NCBI GenBank assembly: GCA_038496445.1
Contig: JALMLS010000215.1
Coordinates: forward strand, 186,001-250,000
Length of the DNA stretch: 64,000 bases
Reading direction: 5' to 3'
Source of the DNA: Trichosphaerium sp. ATCC 40318
Taxonomy: Eukaryota; Discosea; Flabellinia; Trichosidae
Shown here: positions 11,885 to 24,665 of the stretch, one piece after another
Position numbering within the stretch: the first letter of the stretch is position 1
Layout of the letters: each line of letters opens with the position of its first letter
Translations under genes and position numbers: made by a program
Notes under the pieces: generated by a model
Database searches by the model: none
Seen by the model: the letters and a program-made list of their open reading frames with translations, nothing else
What the model was told of the DNA's origin: nothing

Positions 11885-12986
11885 TTACACACGAGACGTA
11901 TGTAAGTTGAGCTCACCGTGATGATACACATGGATCAGGGGTGTGAAACTAGGTAGATATACAAGCGGAGCAAATTGGAACTCTTCGAAGACAGTAGTTT
12001 TCGAAGAACCTAAAGAGAGGTCACAAATAAATCATGTTAAATCTTAAATGACACACCTGTTGTTTTATCAATGACGGCAGAGGCTTGAACTTCAGAAGTT
12101 ACAAGCAAGTTATTATCATCTAGCTTTGTCGGCGTCCCAAAAAAAGGAATAGTGTCGCTGAAATTAGGAAGCCTTTGTAGATCAATAATGCATGGGTCTG
12201 CATTAAGAGATGATGTATCAATCTGAGAAAGTACTGCAATTGCATTATTAACAGTAAACTTGATGAGAAAGGTTTCATCGCCATCAGCTACAACTGCAAA
12301 GAAGTGTTTTAGTTCAGCAATAAAAGGGTCTTATTTCGTAACGTACTACCACCTGTTATTCCTCCTTGTATCGCACACGATGCAATAGGTTCAGATATGC
12401 AATTATTGATGTTGTTGATGTCAAGGGTGTATGTGTTTATCGATGTGGCTGATGCAACAATAAACGTGTTTTCGTCTATGAATTGACCATTTTGAACAAA
12501 GCCATCAGGCAGTGAACCAGTGCAAACAAAAGTATCATCTATTCTTTTTACTGATACTATAGGTAAGGCAGATTCTCCATACTGAGCGATTATAAGCAGC
12601 ATTGATCCATCAAAGGAAGGTACTTTGAGTATGAGTTAGTACTCAGCTTTTTAGAAAAAAAAACGCAAATAGAAGCAGCTCTCTACGTACTGACTCTTGA
12701 TAACGGTAAAGATTCTTGTCCTGGAAAATTTGCTGATACGCCAAAAGGCCTAGGCTCTGATATTAAAGTTAGTAATGATAATTTGAACACGTGATGTACC
12801 GGTATCAAACTCCAAATCGGATTTGAATATTTGTACAACTGTGGGGTCTGTTGGTACTGCACTGATGAATACGGGTGGTTCTTGGCATTTAGTTACTGTT
12901 GATATAGCAGCCAGTAGTAGAAGTATGGAGATAAGGTGTTTCATCGGAAATGTAAGACGAAGTTTGGTTGTAATCAGTGACTTCAT
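11885..12986 (-). CDS. Predicted secreted protein, unknown function
   Basis: This is a multi-exon gene. The first ATG is at 12986, but the second in-frame ATG at 12944 gives a cleaner signal peptide (MKHLISILLLLAAISTVTKC) and is the likelier start. Introns read well: one begins GTACATCACGTG near 12793 and contains TACTAAC, another begins GTACGT near 12697, a third begins GTACGT near 12348, and a fourth ends CTCTTTAG near 12012. Exons encode a beta-rich sequence with few cysteines (GSMLLIIAQYGESALPIVSV, CIISEP-like segments, FFGTPTKLDDNNLLV). The stop is TAA at 11885-11887. No transmembrane segment follows the signal, so it is probably secreted. I do not recognise a family. Confidence 0.6.
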
Positions 12987-13926
12987 GACGAGATTTACAA
13001 TAAAACCTAAATGATGTCAACTACAAGAGAATAATTACAAACTGCTTAGCTACAGCATAAAAATGTCTAGCGACTCAAACCGGACAATTTATTGTCCAAG
13101 TTTGCAAAAACTGAAATTGGCGAGTTACTTTAATAGGGCACGTGATAGTATGTAAGCGTAAGAAGAATTCTAGATGAACAGAAACATACTAAAATACTGC
13201 GTTTATGTGATCATGACGCCATTGATTCAGCTAATGTTTAAATTGTTGCTTGATATTATCGATGTTGGGAAATGTATCGTACATATACGCCGACAACAAT
13301 TTCCTAAAAACCAAGTCCAACTTGCACAATCACGTTTTTTTTTAACGGCGGAAAAACTACATTGTTACGGAAGTTCTGCACCATTGATTTGTTTCTGAAA
13401 CAACATACATTTATGGAGTCTTTACCTTTTGTTTCTCTTGACAATTCTACGGAATAAAACAAGAAGGTGAAAAGCAATACGAAGGGTCGGTCGGACAAGG
13501 AATCTCCACAGTCAATTGAAAGAGCAATGCTATGTAAATGATGGAAGAAGTACAAGGTGTGGTATCGTTCTGGTATACTACAGACACATTGACATTGTGC
13601 CAATGGTGATTACGATTGTGAATTCAAGCCCAATAGTTATCTAAACAATGCGTTTTGTTTTGAATCAAAATTGCCTTGGGTTTGCAATACTTTTCGCGAA
13701 ATTGATTAGACCCACGATTGACTAAAATGTGCGCTGTTTTTAACCAAATGCTGGTTTGTATAAGACTTGCACTAAATTTTTTTCAACACGTTTTGAATAC
13801 GTAAGTGTTCCTTGTTTTAGTTTTAACGACATTATTTAAATGCGATGTTGTTAAAATGTAAGTCACAGCAATATAAAGAACAGCTTTTATTTGTCTTAGG
13901 TTAACAGAATAAAATGAGAAATTGTC
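12987..13926. other. Intergenic, nothing recognised
   Basis: About 940 bp lie between the secreted-protein gene and the 3' end of the first class C receptor. The sequence is AT-rich with one CACGTG (about 13140). No convincing exon was seen on either strand. Confidence 0.45.
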
Positions 13927-16900
13927 TTAAGAAGATTCTTCAATATCGAAATTATCAATTTTTTGCCTTAACTCTTCAATCTCACTTCTGATAGCATCTA
14001 GCAATTGTATTTAGTTTTGAAATTGGTACAACACATTGAGTTAAATAATTATTCTACCTTTAGATTGAGCATCACTTCCTGATGATTTGGTTGTTGGAAT
14101 TGACTTTTTTGACTTACCTGATTTACGGGTAGCTTTGGTTGCAAAAGAGCTAGGTGTGTGGTTAAGTTACCGCTTGAATCATTGTGAATATGTACCTTCC
14201 TAGCTCTACACCACGTATAGTTAAGTAGAATTTTGGTGCAATAAGGAGTGATAGTGTAACTAAAGAGAAGGTAAGGGCTTACAGATACAAAGCAATTCAA
14301 CCGTACATGTTGCAAAGAACCAGATGCCAATACCGAATACTAGTGATACTACTTGGTTACTAGCAGTAGATTGTACAGCAAAACCGGCAACAGCAATGAC
14401 TATTGACCATACAAGAGCGTTGTAGATGGCTACAAAGAAAAGTAAGAATTGTACTCTTGACAAATTGTCTCGTACATGCTGCTAAATGTTGTGATTCGTT
14501 AAATGCACTAGGCGCTTTTCTCACCAATATGACGAGGACACAACCAAATATCAAAAGGGCTGTCTGAACAAAGAATTAATTGAGTACAAAATCAAATATT
14601 GTTGGGATGACGTACATCATAAATAATCAACACAATGACAAAGGCAAGTGCATTGGTTGAAGAGCACTGCTCAAATGTCTCTAATCCTTCCAATACAACT
14701 TCTGGTTGGTTAGGAGATACTATACTCCATACAAGTAAAACAACAGCTTGTATGGATGTCAGGACTGCGATGATTTGAAACAACTCCCAAATAGTCATAA
14801 CAGTGATGCTCAAAGATTTCAAATCGAATATTCTCCAGATTCGATAAGTTTTAGCAAACACCGGCCTACAAAGAAAGGTCAATTATCAACCTTCAGTGGC
14901 AGTGACCGTACGTGAATACCAATGGGTATGCAATAAGTGGTAACCAAATTCTTAGCTCACAAACAAGTCTACCTGTTGCTGGCGCAGCCCATGCAATGAT
15001 TCCGAAGAAAGCAAATGCAGCGCCAATTAGTACAACAACAAGCATCTCTGGAGATGAAGCTCGTACAATTGTAGTTTTCCTAAAGAAATAAGGGTATCAG
15101 TAAGGGATTTTTGGGGGTCATGAGACCGTACCAATACATGATGAGCATAACAAGGAGTACAATAACGTATATTAATCCTATAATAGCACCAATGAGAAGT
15201 ATGATTGAGTATACATCATCCCAAGAGTCTGCATTCACAATAGGATCCTCCTCTAAGGCAGAAATAAGCTTTAAAGACAGTAATAACAGAGAGGAAACGT
15301 TTGCGTACCAAGGACTTCTACTTGAAGTGTACCGTTAGTGAAGAATACTCTAGTGTTGAACGGAGCAATGACGTTGAATTCAGGCTGCGATTGATTGAAT
15401 TCAGCGTCTTAGTACACACGTTAGTGTTGAATTCCGTTCACTTGTATCCAATAATATACGTACCAAACAAAGACAAAATATCGCCCACTTCTACTCTGAA
15501 GAAATCTCTGGCAACATCAAGCACAAGAGAACCACGGACTTCGAGAGTTTTATTGAATGTTGCAAATCCACCAGGTACTGCAAAAACTAGTGAAGCTCCT
15601 TCTTCTATTACAACCGGTACGTCAAAGACGATACCAATAGCCTAGTTTGTGCGTTTAGTTTTTTTTTATCAGAGGGGCGAAAAAACGTACATCAATGCGT
15701 ATTGTGCCATTATCCACAGCTCTAACAAACGGTCCTCCATTGATTTTGGAGTCTTTTTTAGGAAGAAGTACACCACTTTCTCCTGATACTTCTAACACGG
15801 CGTTATCAAGTTCAAGGCTACCTCCACTCTTTAGCAAGAAAGATGTTTTGATGCCGAATTCTCCTAACTTTTGTAAGAAAAAAAACAACATTAAAAAGTG
15901 GCTTTGTCACGTGCCTAAGGTCCTCACAGTAACGTTAGCAAATTTAATGCTAGTAGTTTCAAGAGTTACTTCTGTCTCACATGACTCAGTGATAACAATT
16001 ACGCTATCAGAAGGTACAATAGTGGAACCCTAACAAACAATAAACAGCCAGCTAAGTCAAAGCGCAAAAAAAAAACCAACGTACAAGAATTGTTCCACTT
16101 GTAAACTTAAAGGTTTCTGTAATTTCAGGTAGAATGTTTTGTCCTACGGACAAGGTTCCTACGCTATCTGTCATGAGAACGTTTTTCAACGTGTTGTTTC
16201 CAGTCAGAGTGAACGTCTTAGTAACAGAAATGCGGTTAACAGTGTTTCCTAATCAATTTTTAGGTTTCGTTAGGAGATAAAAAAAACCGAGTACCTGCAA
16301 AACTATTGATAGTTCCGGAAATGTCTGTAAATTCACCATGATCAAAAATACAGTTATCAAATTCAACGTCACCATTTACTTCAACACCTATTGTGTCTCC
16401 AATAAAGGTGCAGTTACTAAAGCTAGTATCTGATTCTCCACCAACTGAAGAGGAATAAGTACCAATCATTCCAGAAAAAAAAAAACCCAAAAATACTGGA
16501 ACGTACTTACAAAATGACCTGAAAAATCACCTACTCTGTAATATAATCATCAGTATGACGTTAATGTACGGCTAAAAGAACTCACCTGTTTTCTTCAAAT
16601 ACAGTGTTGGCAAAGTGTGCCAAGCCACTGGTAAGAACAGTAGATTCTTTAAGTCCAAAATTGTTTTTAAACACACAATCAGTAAAGGTTACATTAGTGT
16701 TTGTTGTGGTCGCAACAACTCTTCCACCTGATGTTATCAATTTTGTTAGTATTTCACATATTATTAACTAATCTCGTACCGTTAGTGCTAACACCAGGGT
16801 TGGAATTCACAAATGTCACGTTTTCAAAATTAGCAGTCCAATACCCAACATCTGAACTTGCAGTGAACCTGAATGCGCTAGCACCATTGGCTGTATTGCC

Positions 16901-18424
16901 ATCAAATACCGAGTCTCTGACAGTCAAATCAATGAATTCGCAAAAAGCACCTATAAGAGGTTAATGACTACCAACGAATCTGTAAGGGAACGTGTACCAG
17001 CGATTGCAAGAAAAAATCCTGGTTCTTTCTTTCCATTATTAATAAACTGAGATTTTTCAATAAGCACATTAGAAGGTCTTTCTTCTGCTCCTCTAAGGTC
17101 TAGAACCATTTTTAGGCAACGAAATAGAGAATTTGTAAAACGTAAGTCACTTGCCTGCCCATGTGCCAGAGTAAATCCCTTCGTTGGCGAAGATTACAGT
17201 TTCCGTAATAGTTACGTTGAATTCTCCTGTGATAAAAAAAGGACCTGTAAATCCTCTATTGTATTGAAACAATGATCCTCCTACGTAAAGATCTGATTCT
17301 CTGGTAGCGACTACTCCTTGTCCATTAAGTTCGCGACATGAGCTACAAACTGCTCCTGGTATCCTTATAGGATCTGGCGTTACAGTAGAGTTTTGTACAG
17401 TTGAGCTAGACAGGTAGTAAGAACAAACGTATTGCAAGTAAAATAAGCAAGTTGGTGAGTCGTACTTTATAATTCTAACACCGCCTTCGCCAACATGTAC
17501 ACCGATTCCATGAGAGAAGTGTGTAGACCTTTTTGCTGGTTGGTCTAGCCAATCACAATTCATTTCAGAAAGAAGGACATTGCTATAAAAAAAAAGTAAG
17601 TTGGCCAAATTTGTGTTTTACAAAACTCGGGCAGTTTTACAGTAAGTTGGGAAAAAAATTACAAGCCAACGTACTTAAAATCCACAGAACATCCACCTCT
17701 AGAGTACCAAAAGGCTCCCCCGAAAGTTCCCTAAAAAAGAACAGTTAACTTACTATTTTTGGTCAAAAAAGGAAAGGAATATCGAATTCTACCTGTGCTG
17801 GTGCGTATGTACCAAAAAATTCTTCGTAGAGCGTAAAGTTGCATATAGCACGCCTCATAGTCAAGTCCTCAAATGTTGCTACTTGTTTACGTAAGTTCTC
17901 AGCTACATACGAGCCAAGACTTTGTCCACAAGAAGGCACAAAAAATATGTGATTAGAATCTTCGCCATCAATAATAGTAGTTTCCTTCGACGCTCCTATT
18001 TCGGTCAGTAGGGAGCTCTACATTTACAGAAAAACGGATAAGGAAGCGAAATACTGCACATACCTTTTATCGTAATATTATATACCGTAGTAGTATCGTT
18101 CCATACAATTGCAGTGTTTCCGATACCTTTAAAGTGTTTTTTTTAGACTTTTTACAATTTTGAGTTCTATTACCTTTAAAAACGCCTTCAGACAGTTGAA
18201 TAGTATCGCCTGGTGCGGCTCTACTAAATAAAGCGAATTCTATTGTAGCACACGGAGAAGCACTTGAACAAACAGAGTCTGTGCCTATATGTACGTTATT
18301 TTGTGTTTTACACGATTACACGTTCAAACTACGTACCAGTTGGTGAAACATAAAGAGTTTCACAGCTACAAAGGGCTAAAACGCAAAGAAATATTGTAGC
18401 AATGGCTACCAAGACACTATGCAT
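13927..18424 (-). CDS. Class C-type GPCR with beta-helix-like ectodomain (copy 1)
   Basis: The start ATG at 18424 opens a signal peptide (MHSVLVAIATIFLCVLALCS). The next exons carry the pattern C..SPCATIEFAL...APGDTIQL, the usual opening of pectin-lyase-like parallel beta-helices. About 2.5 kb of Asn/Thr-rich repeats follow, with motifs such as FENVTF and NCTF. The seven membrane segments lie between about 15340 and 14150. The loop FAKTYRIWRIF (about 14858-14826) is the class C (GABA-B-like) signature before TM4. The tail ends in a short coil (IRSEIEELRQKIDNF), with stop at 13927. An intron at 15914-15864 has a GC donor (GCACGTGAC). The role is inferred: surface receptor coupled to G proteins, ligand unknown. 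It is divergent to and paralogous with the gene at 18733. Confidence 0.75.
15864..15914 (-). other. GC-AG intron, donor GCACGTG
   Basis: The exon ends TTAG and the intron starts GCACGTGAC and ends AAAAGTTAG. Joining after the first codon base gives VRTL then GEFGIKTS in the frame of both neighbours. No GT donor gives an open frame here. Confidence 0.6.
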
Positions 18425-18732
18425 AGTTGGTGAGAAGTTGTCTTTTTTTGTCTAAAACGGCTCCCTTAACCTTTCCAGACACGAAAAAACTGCACAACTG
18501 CATACTACATAAACAGCCGTAAACCCACACATACAATAGCAACGACTACACTGAGAAGAAAAGTATTTGAAACAAATTAAGAAGCAAGTTGTCTAAAATA
18601 AGAAGGATTCTTTCTTAAAGCATATAAAAGCATTCTCTACGCTGTTGACGTTGAATTTAAGCTGTTTAGCAACTGAGCTTTTTTTAGCGATTAAGTTGTT
18701 TAAACATAACAATTCACACTCAATATTCGCAA
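18425..18732. promoter_or_regulatory. Shared divergent promoter region of the receptor pair
   Basis: About 308 bp separate the two start codons. A TATAAAA motif at 18623-18629 lies about 105 bp before the plus-strand ATG. No equivalent was seen close to the minus-strand ATG. Confidence 0.4.
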
Positions 18733-21700
18733 ATGTGGACGCATAGGATAGTTTTGGTTACGTTTATCGTAGCCTTGTGTTATTGTAAAACTGTATATCT
18801 AACTCCTGAAGGTAAAAACGATAAAGACACGCCTATAGTCGCTTACATCGATGTATAGGTATCGATACTGGAATATGTCCGTCTGGAAGTCCTTGTGCAA
18901 CTCTAGAATACGCTATTCTTACAGCAGCAACTTCCGGAGATGTTATACAACTATCTAGTGGCGTTTTTAGCGGTACGAATTCAATTTAGAGAGTTATGAA
19001 GAAAGAGCAAAAAAACAAAAAAACTCGTTGTCCACTTACAGAAAATAAAACACTTTTACTTTTTTGTCCTTCTTGTCCAAACTAAGCAACTTCAAGGCAC
19101 TGGAAACCAAGGTATATTCTGGACCAACGCTACTGGAATAAACAATTTAACTTTTCGGGGTACGCAGTTTGCACACAAAGGTGGCTCTTCAGTTTAAATC
19201 TCCCCCGAAAAAAAAAACGACATAAGTCGAATTCTTAAAGCAACTTTTTTATCGCCAAAAGTACTTTCCTAATTCGATTTTTTTCTTCCACAGGATCGAC
19301 TACAGGCGGAGATACTATAATCGACGGCCTTGAAGAATCTCAAATTTTCTTTGTTGAGAGCTGTGGACTACCACTTGCTTTTAACGAGAAATCCACCAGA
19401 GTTCAATTAGCAACGTTTGAGGATATCATATTTCAAAACTGTAGATGTAATTTTACAATGTACCCGGTGAACGGGGACCCAGCACTCTTTGTATGTATTT
19501 TTTGGAAGTATTTTTGCTTTGAGTTATTTGTCATCATTAATTTTTTTTTCTCGTAATAGAAAAATTACGGTGGGTCGGTCATGTATGCATCTGGAGGTTG
19601 TCATGTATCTTTCGATAGAGTTACCTTTCGTCAAAACTTTTGCGGTATCCGTAATGATAATGAGACTAATCAAGAGGTATGGGGTGGTATTCTTCGGATA
19701 AGTTATGGTGGAATTGAATTGAAAAAGTAAGTCACGTTTTGTCTGTTGCTGGACTAACAAATGAGTATAGTGTTTTACTGGAGAATAATACTATCAGCAC
19801 ACTTGAAGGGCGTGGTTTAGTTACACTTTCCAGTTCAGATGCAGTTATTATGGACTCGGTGTTTAGGAACAATACAATGACGTTCACCGGTGTTATCAAC
19901 TTTGGTACTTTTTTTTTTGTTGTTCTTTTTTTTTTAGCAATTGGTATACCAATTACTCATTTAGATGGTGATATTGGACCTGATAATATCATTGAGAGAG
20001 TTATCTTCGAATACAACCAAGGATTCTTAGGAGCAAGTGTTGGTAAGCTATATTTTTTAATGAGTTGTCATGCTAACTCTTCGTAGCATTTTGGGAAGTC
20101 ATCACTGATACCTCAGTTCTGAACGGTACAGATATATTGGTTAGACATTGCGATGCACTTCTGGGAGGTATGTGAAGTCCTTAATGATAGAAACAGCGCA
20201 ATTAGCTTATAGCCTTTAGTTTATACATGGTTTTCTGGAGGAACTATGAATTATAAGAATCTCACGATTGTACACAATACAGGCGGTCTTGGTATTGCTT
20301 TTTGGCAGATTAACTCTGTTTCGTTACGTGTTGAAGACTCCTATATTTCCCATAACGCTGCTACAAGTACGTAAACTGAGGATTTCTCTTTTCTTTGCTT
20401 CTTTATTCTGACCACGTGATAGTAAGTAACACTGTAATGTTTAATCAAAACGGAATTGCCCAAGATTTCTTTATAAATTCTGTTTTTGAGAACAATACAG
20501 CTCCACAAATAGCCACATTCCAACAAGTTAACCTACTGGGTGGTGAACCGGGCAATAACTTTTTTATCAACTGCACCTTTATAGACAATGTGTACGCCTT
20601 CATATCTGTAATCAGTACCAGCACCATTGCTAATTAAGACTCTAGAGCGGAACAAGGTGGTATTCTAGAGGCTGGAACAGCCGAGTTTTACAACACAACT
20701 TTCATTGGAACAAACACTCAGATTATCGGGGAATCACAGACTAAAGTATACAACACAACATTTATCATAACGGAAGGTTCTAATAATCCAGCATACACTG
20801 GTTCTGCTGCTGTATTTTCGGGTACCCAGACGGTAACAAAATTACGTGGTTTTAACTTTTATTTAGACAATACTATTCCTAGTTTGTTCATTGGACAAGA
20901 GTTCAACATGCAAACCTCACACTCGTCTGGAAGTGTTACTGTGACCAAGGGTTCTTTTACTCTACACGAGGACGTTCAATTATCCATATCTGGCGCTTTA
21001 GAATGGCAAGATGGAACAATAATCGTGAGTAATTATTATTGTGAGAAACAGTTCCTTACTCAATTTTTTTCGCTAAGGGAACAACTACTGATCCTGATAA
21101 TCACGTGATACAACTCGCAAACGGAACTGAGAGTCTATTCATCTCAGCAAACAAGGATCAATCGATGAAGAATGTTGCACTAACCAACGAAGGTACAAGA
21201 ACTTGAAGGTGGTTTGAAGATTGACATTTTCGTCTTAGGATCTATCAATTTTGTAAATGGGTTGTTTGATACTTTCCAGTTCAACAATACGGATATTACT
21301 AACACAGGCCCAAACGCAAATTTTATATTCCGCGACAAGTCTATCTTTAGAGGCACCAAACTTATAAATACTAACGGAGCAAAGATTAGCTTTACATCGG
21401 CAAGTGAAATAAGAAAATCTACGAATCTAATATTAGTTCTTTTTTAGGATGCATCTGTTACTTTTGATGTTGATGTAGAGTTTACTGATGGTGCCGTTCT
21501 TGTATTCCTAGTACCGGATAGCACAGCCACGTTTTTAAAAACTCTCAAACTAGAAACTTTGCAGCTAGATGTTGCTCCAACTTTTTTCACTCCAATTGGA
21601 ACAAGATTTCCTTTGTTTCGTGCGTGCAAACTCTATTCGCTTACTACGGTAGATTTAACTTTTGTATAGAGGCAACCGAACTACCTACTTATGGAAACAT

Positions 21701-23088
21701 AAGTGCACCTTTCAGTGGAAAACTTGTGTTCGATAACGGCACTGTTTTTGTTGAAGTACTCGGTAAGTGTTTTTTATTTTCAAGCACAAAACTTACATAT
21801 TGTTTAAGACGTTGAGAGGACATTGAAAGAAGACGAAGTTACCGAAACTCGCTCATTTTCTCTGCTTCTCATTGCTGTCATTGGAATAGCTTACGCTTTG
21901 GGATTAACGATCCTATTATTTAGCAACAGGTAAGTACTCATTACTACAGTTTTTTGTTTTGTTCTAACTTTTTTTTTTTGTAGAAAAGCTCCTATTTTCA
22001 AGTCTTCTATTCCTCCTTTGGTCTTCACATCCCTATTTGGATCCATAGTTTGTTATGTTGGAGTAATCATTTGGGCCTTGCCAGTAAGTGGCCGTTTCAT
22101 TTGTGAGGCAAGAGTATGGTTTCCTTTCATTGGATACACACTTGTCTTCATGTACGTTGGACTACTGGAGGGTTGTTTTCAACTGACACTTTCAAAAGGC
22201 CACTGTTTTCTAAGCAGTACCATCTATGGCGTGTATTCTCTCATGAGAATTTGGATAGACTCTACATGAATCTATTTGACTTGTTTAAAATCGTTGGCAT
22301 TGCGTTGATCTTGCAAATAATCTTACTCGCCTCTTGGACTGGTGGTTCTGGAAACTTTGCTACTCAAATCATTGACGAGAATGATAACTTGCAACTATTC
22401 AATGGGTGTACATCTAGCAATACAACAGCATTTTTAGTCATCCTTATCATTTACAATGTGCGTCACCAGCACCCAATAGCAAAGAGTTTTGCATCTAATA
22501 GCATTTTATAGGGGTTATTACTTGTTGGTGGATGTGTGATTACAGTCTTGGCAAGAAAAGCACCTACTGACTATAACGAAGGACGTTTTGTTGCAATTGC
22601 CATTTACAGTGTTTTTGCTTGGGGACTACTTGTTGTTATAGTCGGTTTTGCAGTAAGCAGTAATGGTAGTCGTAGCACGATTGCTCTTGTTATATCCTTG
22701 GCATTGTGGTTCTTTGCAACAGGTCAGTGTTAACCTATTTCCAAGTATGGATTACTTACACGTGTTTAGTGACAATCTCTTTAATTCTGCTACCTAAATT
22801 TTACTTTATGTTTGTGAAAGGAAAGAGAGAAGCGTAAGTATTGTTCTTCATTATAAATTGTTGTACAAGGATGTTTATACTTACTGTTTAACTAGGACTG
22901 ATGCAAGCGCAAGTATTTCAGTAGGACTATGGAGTAGTACCAAACAAGACAGTGGAGCTGCAACGACAACAAAAATGTCAGCCATGTCTGGTAGCTCTGG
23001 TAATATTGAGGAAGACGATGAGATGAATGACCTCATTGCACAGAGAAATGACCTACAACAACAATGGGACGATATGCAAGATAACTAA
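18733..23088 (+). CDS. Class C-type GPCR with beta-helix-like ectodomain (copy 2)
   Basis: The ATG at 18733 starts a signal peptide (MWTHRIVLVTFIVALCYC). The second exon reads GICPSGSPCATLEYAI and SGDVIQLSSG, the same beta-helix opening as its divergent neighbour. Exons from 19,100 to 21,750 encode repeats rich in NN, FxNNT and NCTF, typical of right-handed beta-helix rungs and potential N-glycosylation sites. Seven membrane segments run from about 21,840 to 22,830. The class C loop LFSKQYHLWRVF lies near 22,200-22,240. The C-terminal tail is Ser/Thr-rich, then acidic and coiled (NDLIAQRNDLQQQWDDM), with stop at 23088. Introns are 45-60 nt and mostly start GTACGT or GTAAGT. The likely role is a surface receptor; its ligand is unknown. 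A LINE fragment lies about 170 bp downstream. Confidence 0.75.
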
Positions 23089-23242
23089 AGATTCTACCTC
23101 CATCCAGCTCAATACTGTGTAACAATAAACGTTTTGAAACAAACATTTGCCAAGTGAAGCTACCAGGCAGTTGTTTAGTGTCTGTTTCTGACTTAATTGG
23201 GTGCCTTCTGGGCGACTATAAGTTGTACCTCGCCTGATAGGC

Positions 23243-23260
23243 ATCTCAGCGCGTAGGAGG
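23243..23260 (+). repeat. Target-site duplication, left copy (truncated LINE)
   Basis: The 18-mer ATCTCAGCGCGTAGGAGG is repeated exactly at 24560-24577 and brackets the poly(T)-started LINE fragment. Confidence 0.9.
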
Positions 23261-24559
23261 TTTTTTTTTTTAGAATAAGAGGCAGCGCGCTAGCGCCTAC
23301 TTTATTACATATGGTATTGTTACATTGTGTTGGTTACATTATGTTAATAAACTTAAAAATAAATTTAATGTGCAATAGGTTCCTTCTCAACAGTATACTG
23401 ACGTAAAACTTAGAAAGAGTCATTAGAAGTAAGTAAAAAGATGTAAGAAAGGAAAAGAAGGGGGGTTGGGGGGGAAGTTTCCCCCCCAAATAAAAAAAAA
23501 ATCTCTTCAAATTAAAAACCACACACTAAGTGCGGTAACTAGGTACAGGGAGCGCAATCGGCTCCAAATTTGCAAAGCAAATTAGGAGGAAACGCGACCC
23601 CTCAATGTTAATTATATATCGATCCTAATCTATAAACAGGTTTGGAAATTCGTTGTTCATTAGTAGGAGTTAAAAATTTACTTAGAATGATTGTACCGTC
23701 TGGTAGTATTTGGTCGACTCCACTTCCAATAACAAATGCAGGTGTATTAATCTGTAATCTCCTTAGACTTTTCTGTTCTGATATAACCTCTGAATAGTCC
23801 ATCTGTACATGACACTTGAATCTATTTGTAGTCCATCTGTTTGTGTCTTCATTTTTGTATATCCAGTTGACATCATTTACAGTTCCATTATATTTCGCTA
23901 GGATCATCCAATTTATAAACTTATATCTAATCTGTTGTCCTGATAACCATTTTCCTGTAGGTACACCATGTTTAATGTCATTCCTAATGATCCAAGTAAT
24001 CGCTAGAATTATTCCTATTTCCAAGAGGTGATGAACTGACTTGCAATTCTCTAAAGATGTTTTAAGTGATATACCTGGTTTGCAAAATAATAATAAATCA
24101 AAAACTACTTCCATTATCTTATTAGGTACCGACCAATCATAAAATATTTCTTCATGTTTCTCTGGAGGAAATGCATCTTTTTTATGTGTTACTGGAAGAC
24201 ATCTCATAATAAATCTCCATAAAATATCTCTAATATAGCTTACACCTTTAAATTTGTTTAGTAGTTTGAGTATGGTTAAATTAAAAATAAGGTTTTTTCT
24301 AAAGTGGGGTTTTAGACGTGGATGATTCTTTTTCTTAAGATTGATGTAAAAAATTTCACTTTTCTAAATTTATTTTCAGGAACGATGTTAAATGATTTGA
24401 AAGACTCTCTACACTTTGAACTTAGCTGTGACCCAACATTCCATGCTTGCGAATATATTGTATCCATTGCCAAATGCCGTTCCCATAACGATGCTTTAAA
24501 TGCGTTACTTACCTGAGCGATTGAGCTAAGAGAAAAACCTCCTTGAGAGAATGGAAGAG
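23261..24559 (-). mobile_element. 5'-truncated LINE copy
   Basis: The element lies on the minus strand. Its poly(A) tail appears as T11 at 23261-23271, followed by the GC-rich 3' end that also ends the full-length copy at about 32240. It carries the last 199 codons of the LINE coding region (frame 24207-23608, MRCLPVTHKKDAFPPEKHEE), which is clearly homologous to 31238-31837. Upstream is a stretch matching the end of the reverse transcriptase ORF (SLSSIAQVSNAFKASLWERH). The 5' end is cut off at 24559. Perfect 18-bp target-site duplications flank it. A one-base deletion near 24310-24322 shifts the frame. This is a dead copy made by incomplete reverse transcription. Confidence 0.92.
23608..24207 (-). 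pseudogene. LINE ORF2 C-terminal fragment in the truncated copy
   Basis: The frame encodes 199 aa, from MRCLPVTHKKD to RLGSIYN, and is about 85 percent identical by eye to the full-length copy. The frame is open upstream through SYIRDILWRFI, so it is the C-terminal domain of ORF2 rather than a separate protein. It has no promoter of its own. Confidence 0.8.
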
Positions 24560-24577
24560 ATCTCAGCGCGTAGGAGG
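24560..24577 (+). repeat. Target-site duplication, right copy (truncated LINE)
   Basis: This is an exact copy of 23243-23260. The insertion lies 88 bp before the start codon of the F-box-like gene at 24666. Confidence 0.9.
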
Positions 24578-24665
24578 GATGGTGTTGGTCTGTTAGTTTA
24601 GTTATCAAGTTGCAAGTTAAGTCAGAGGCAGAAAGTGTATCATTTGTCGTTCCAAAGGCATACAG

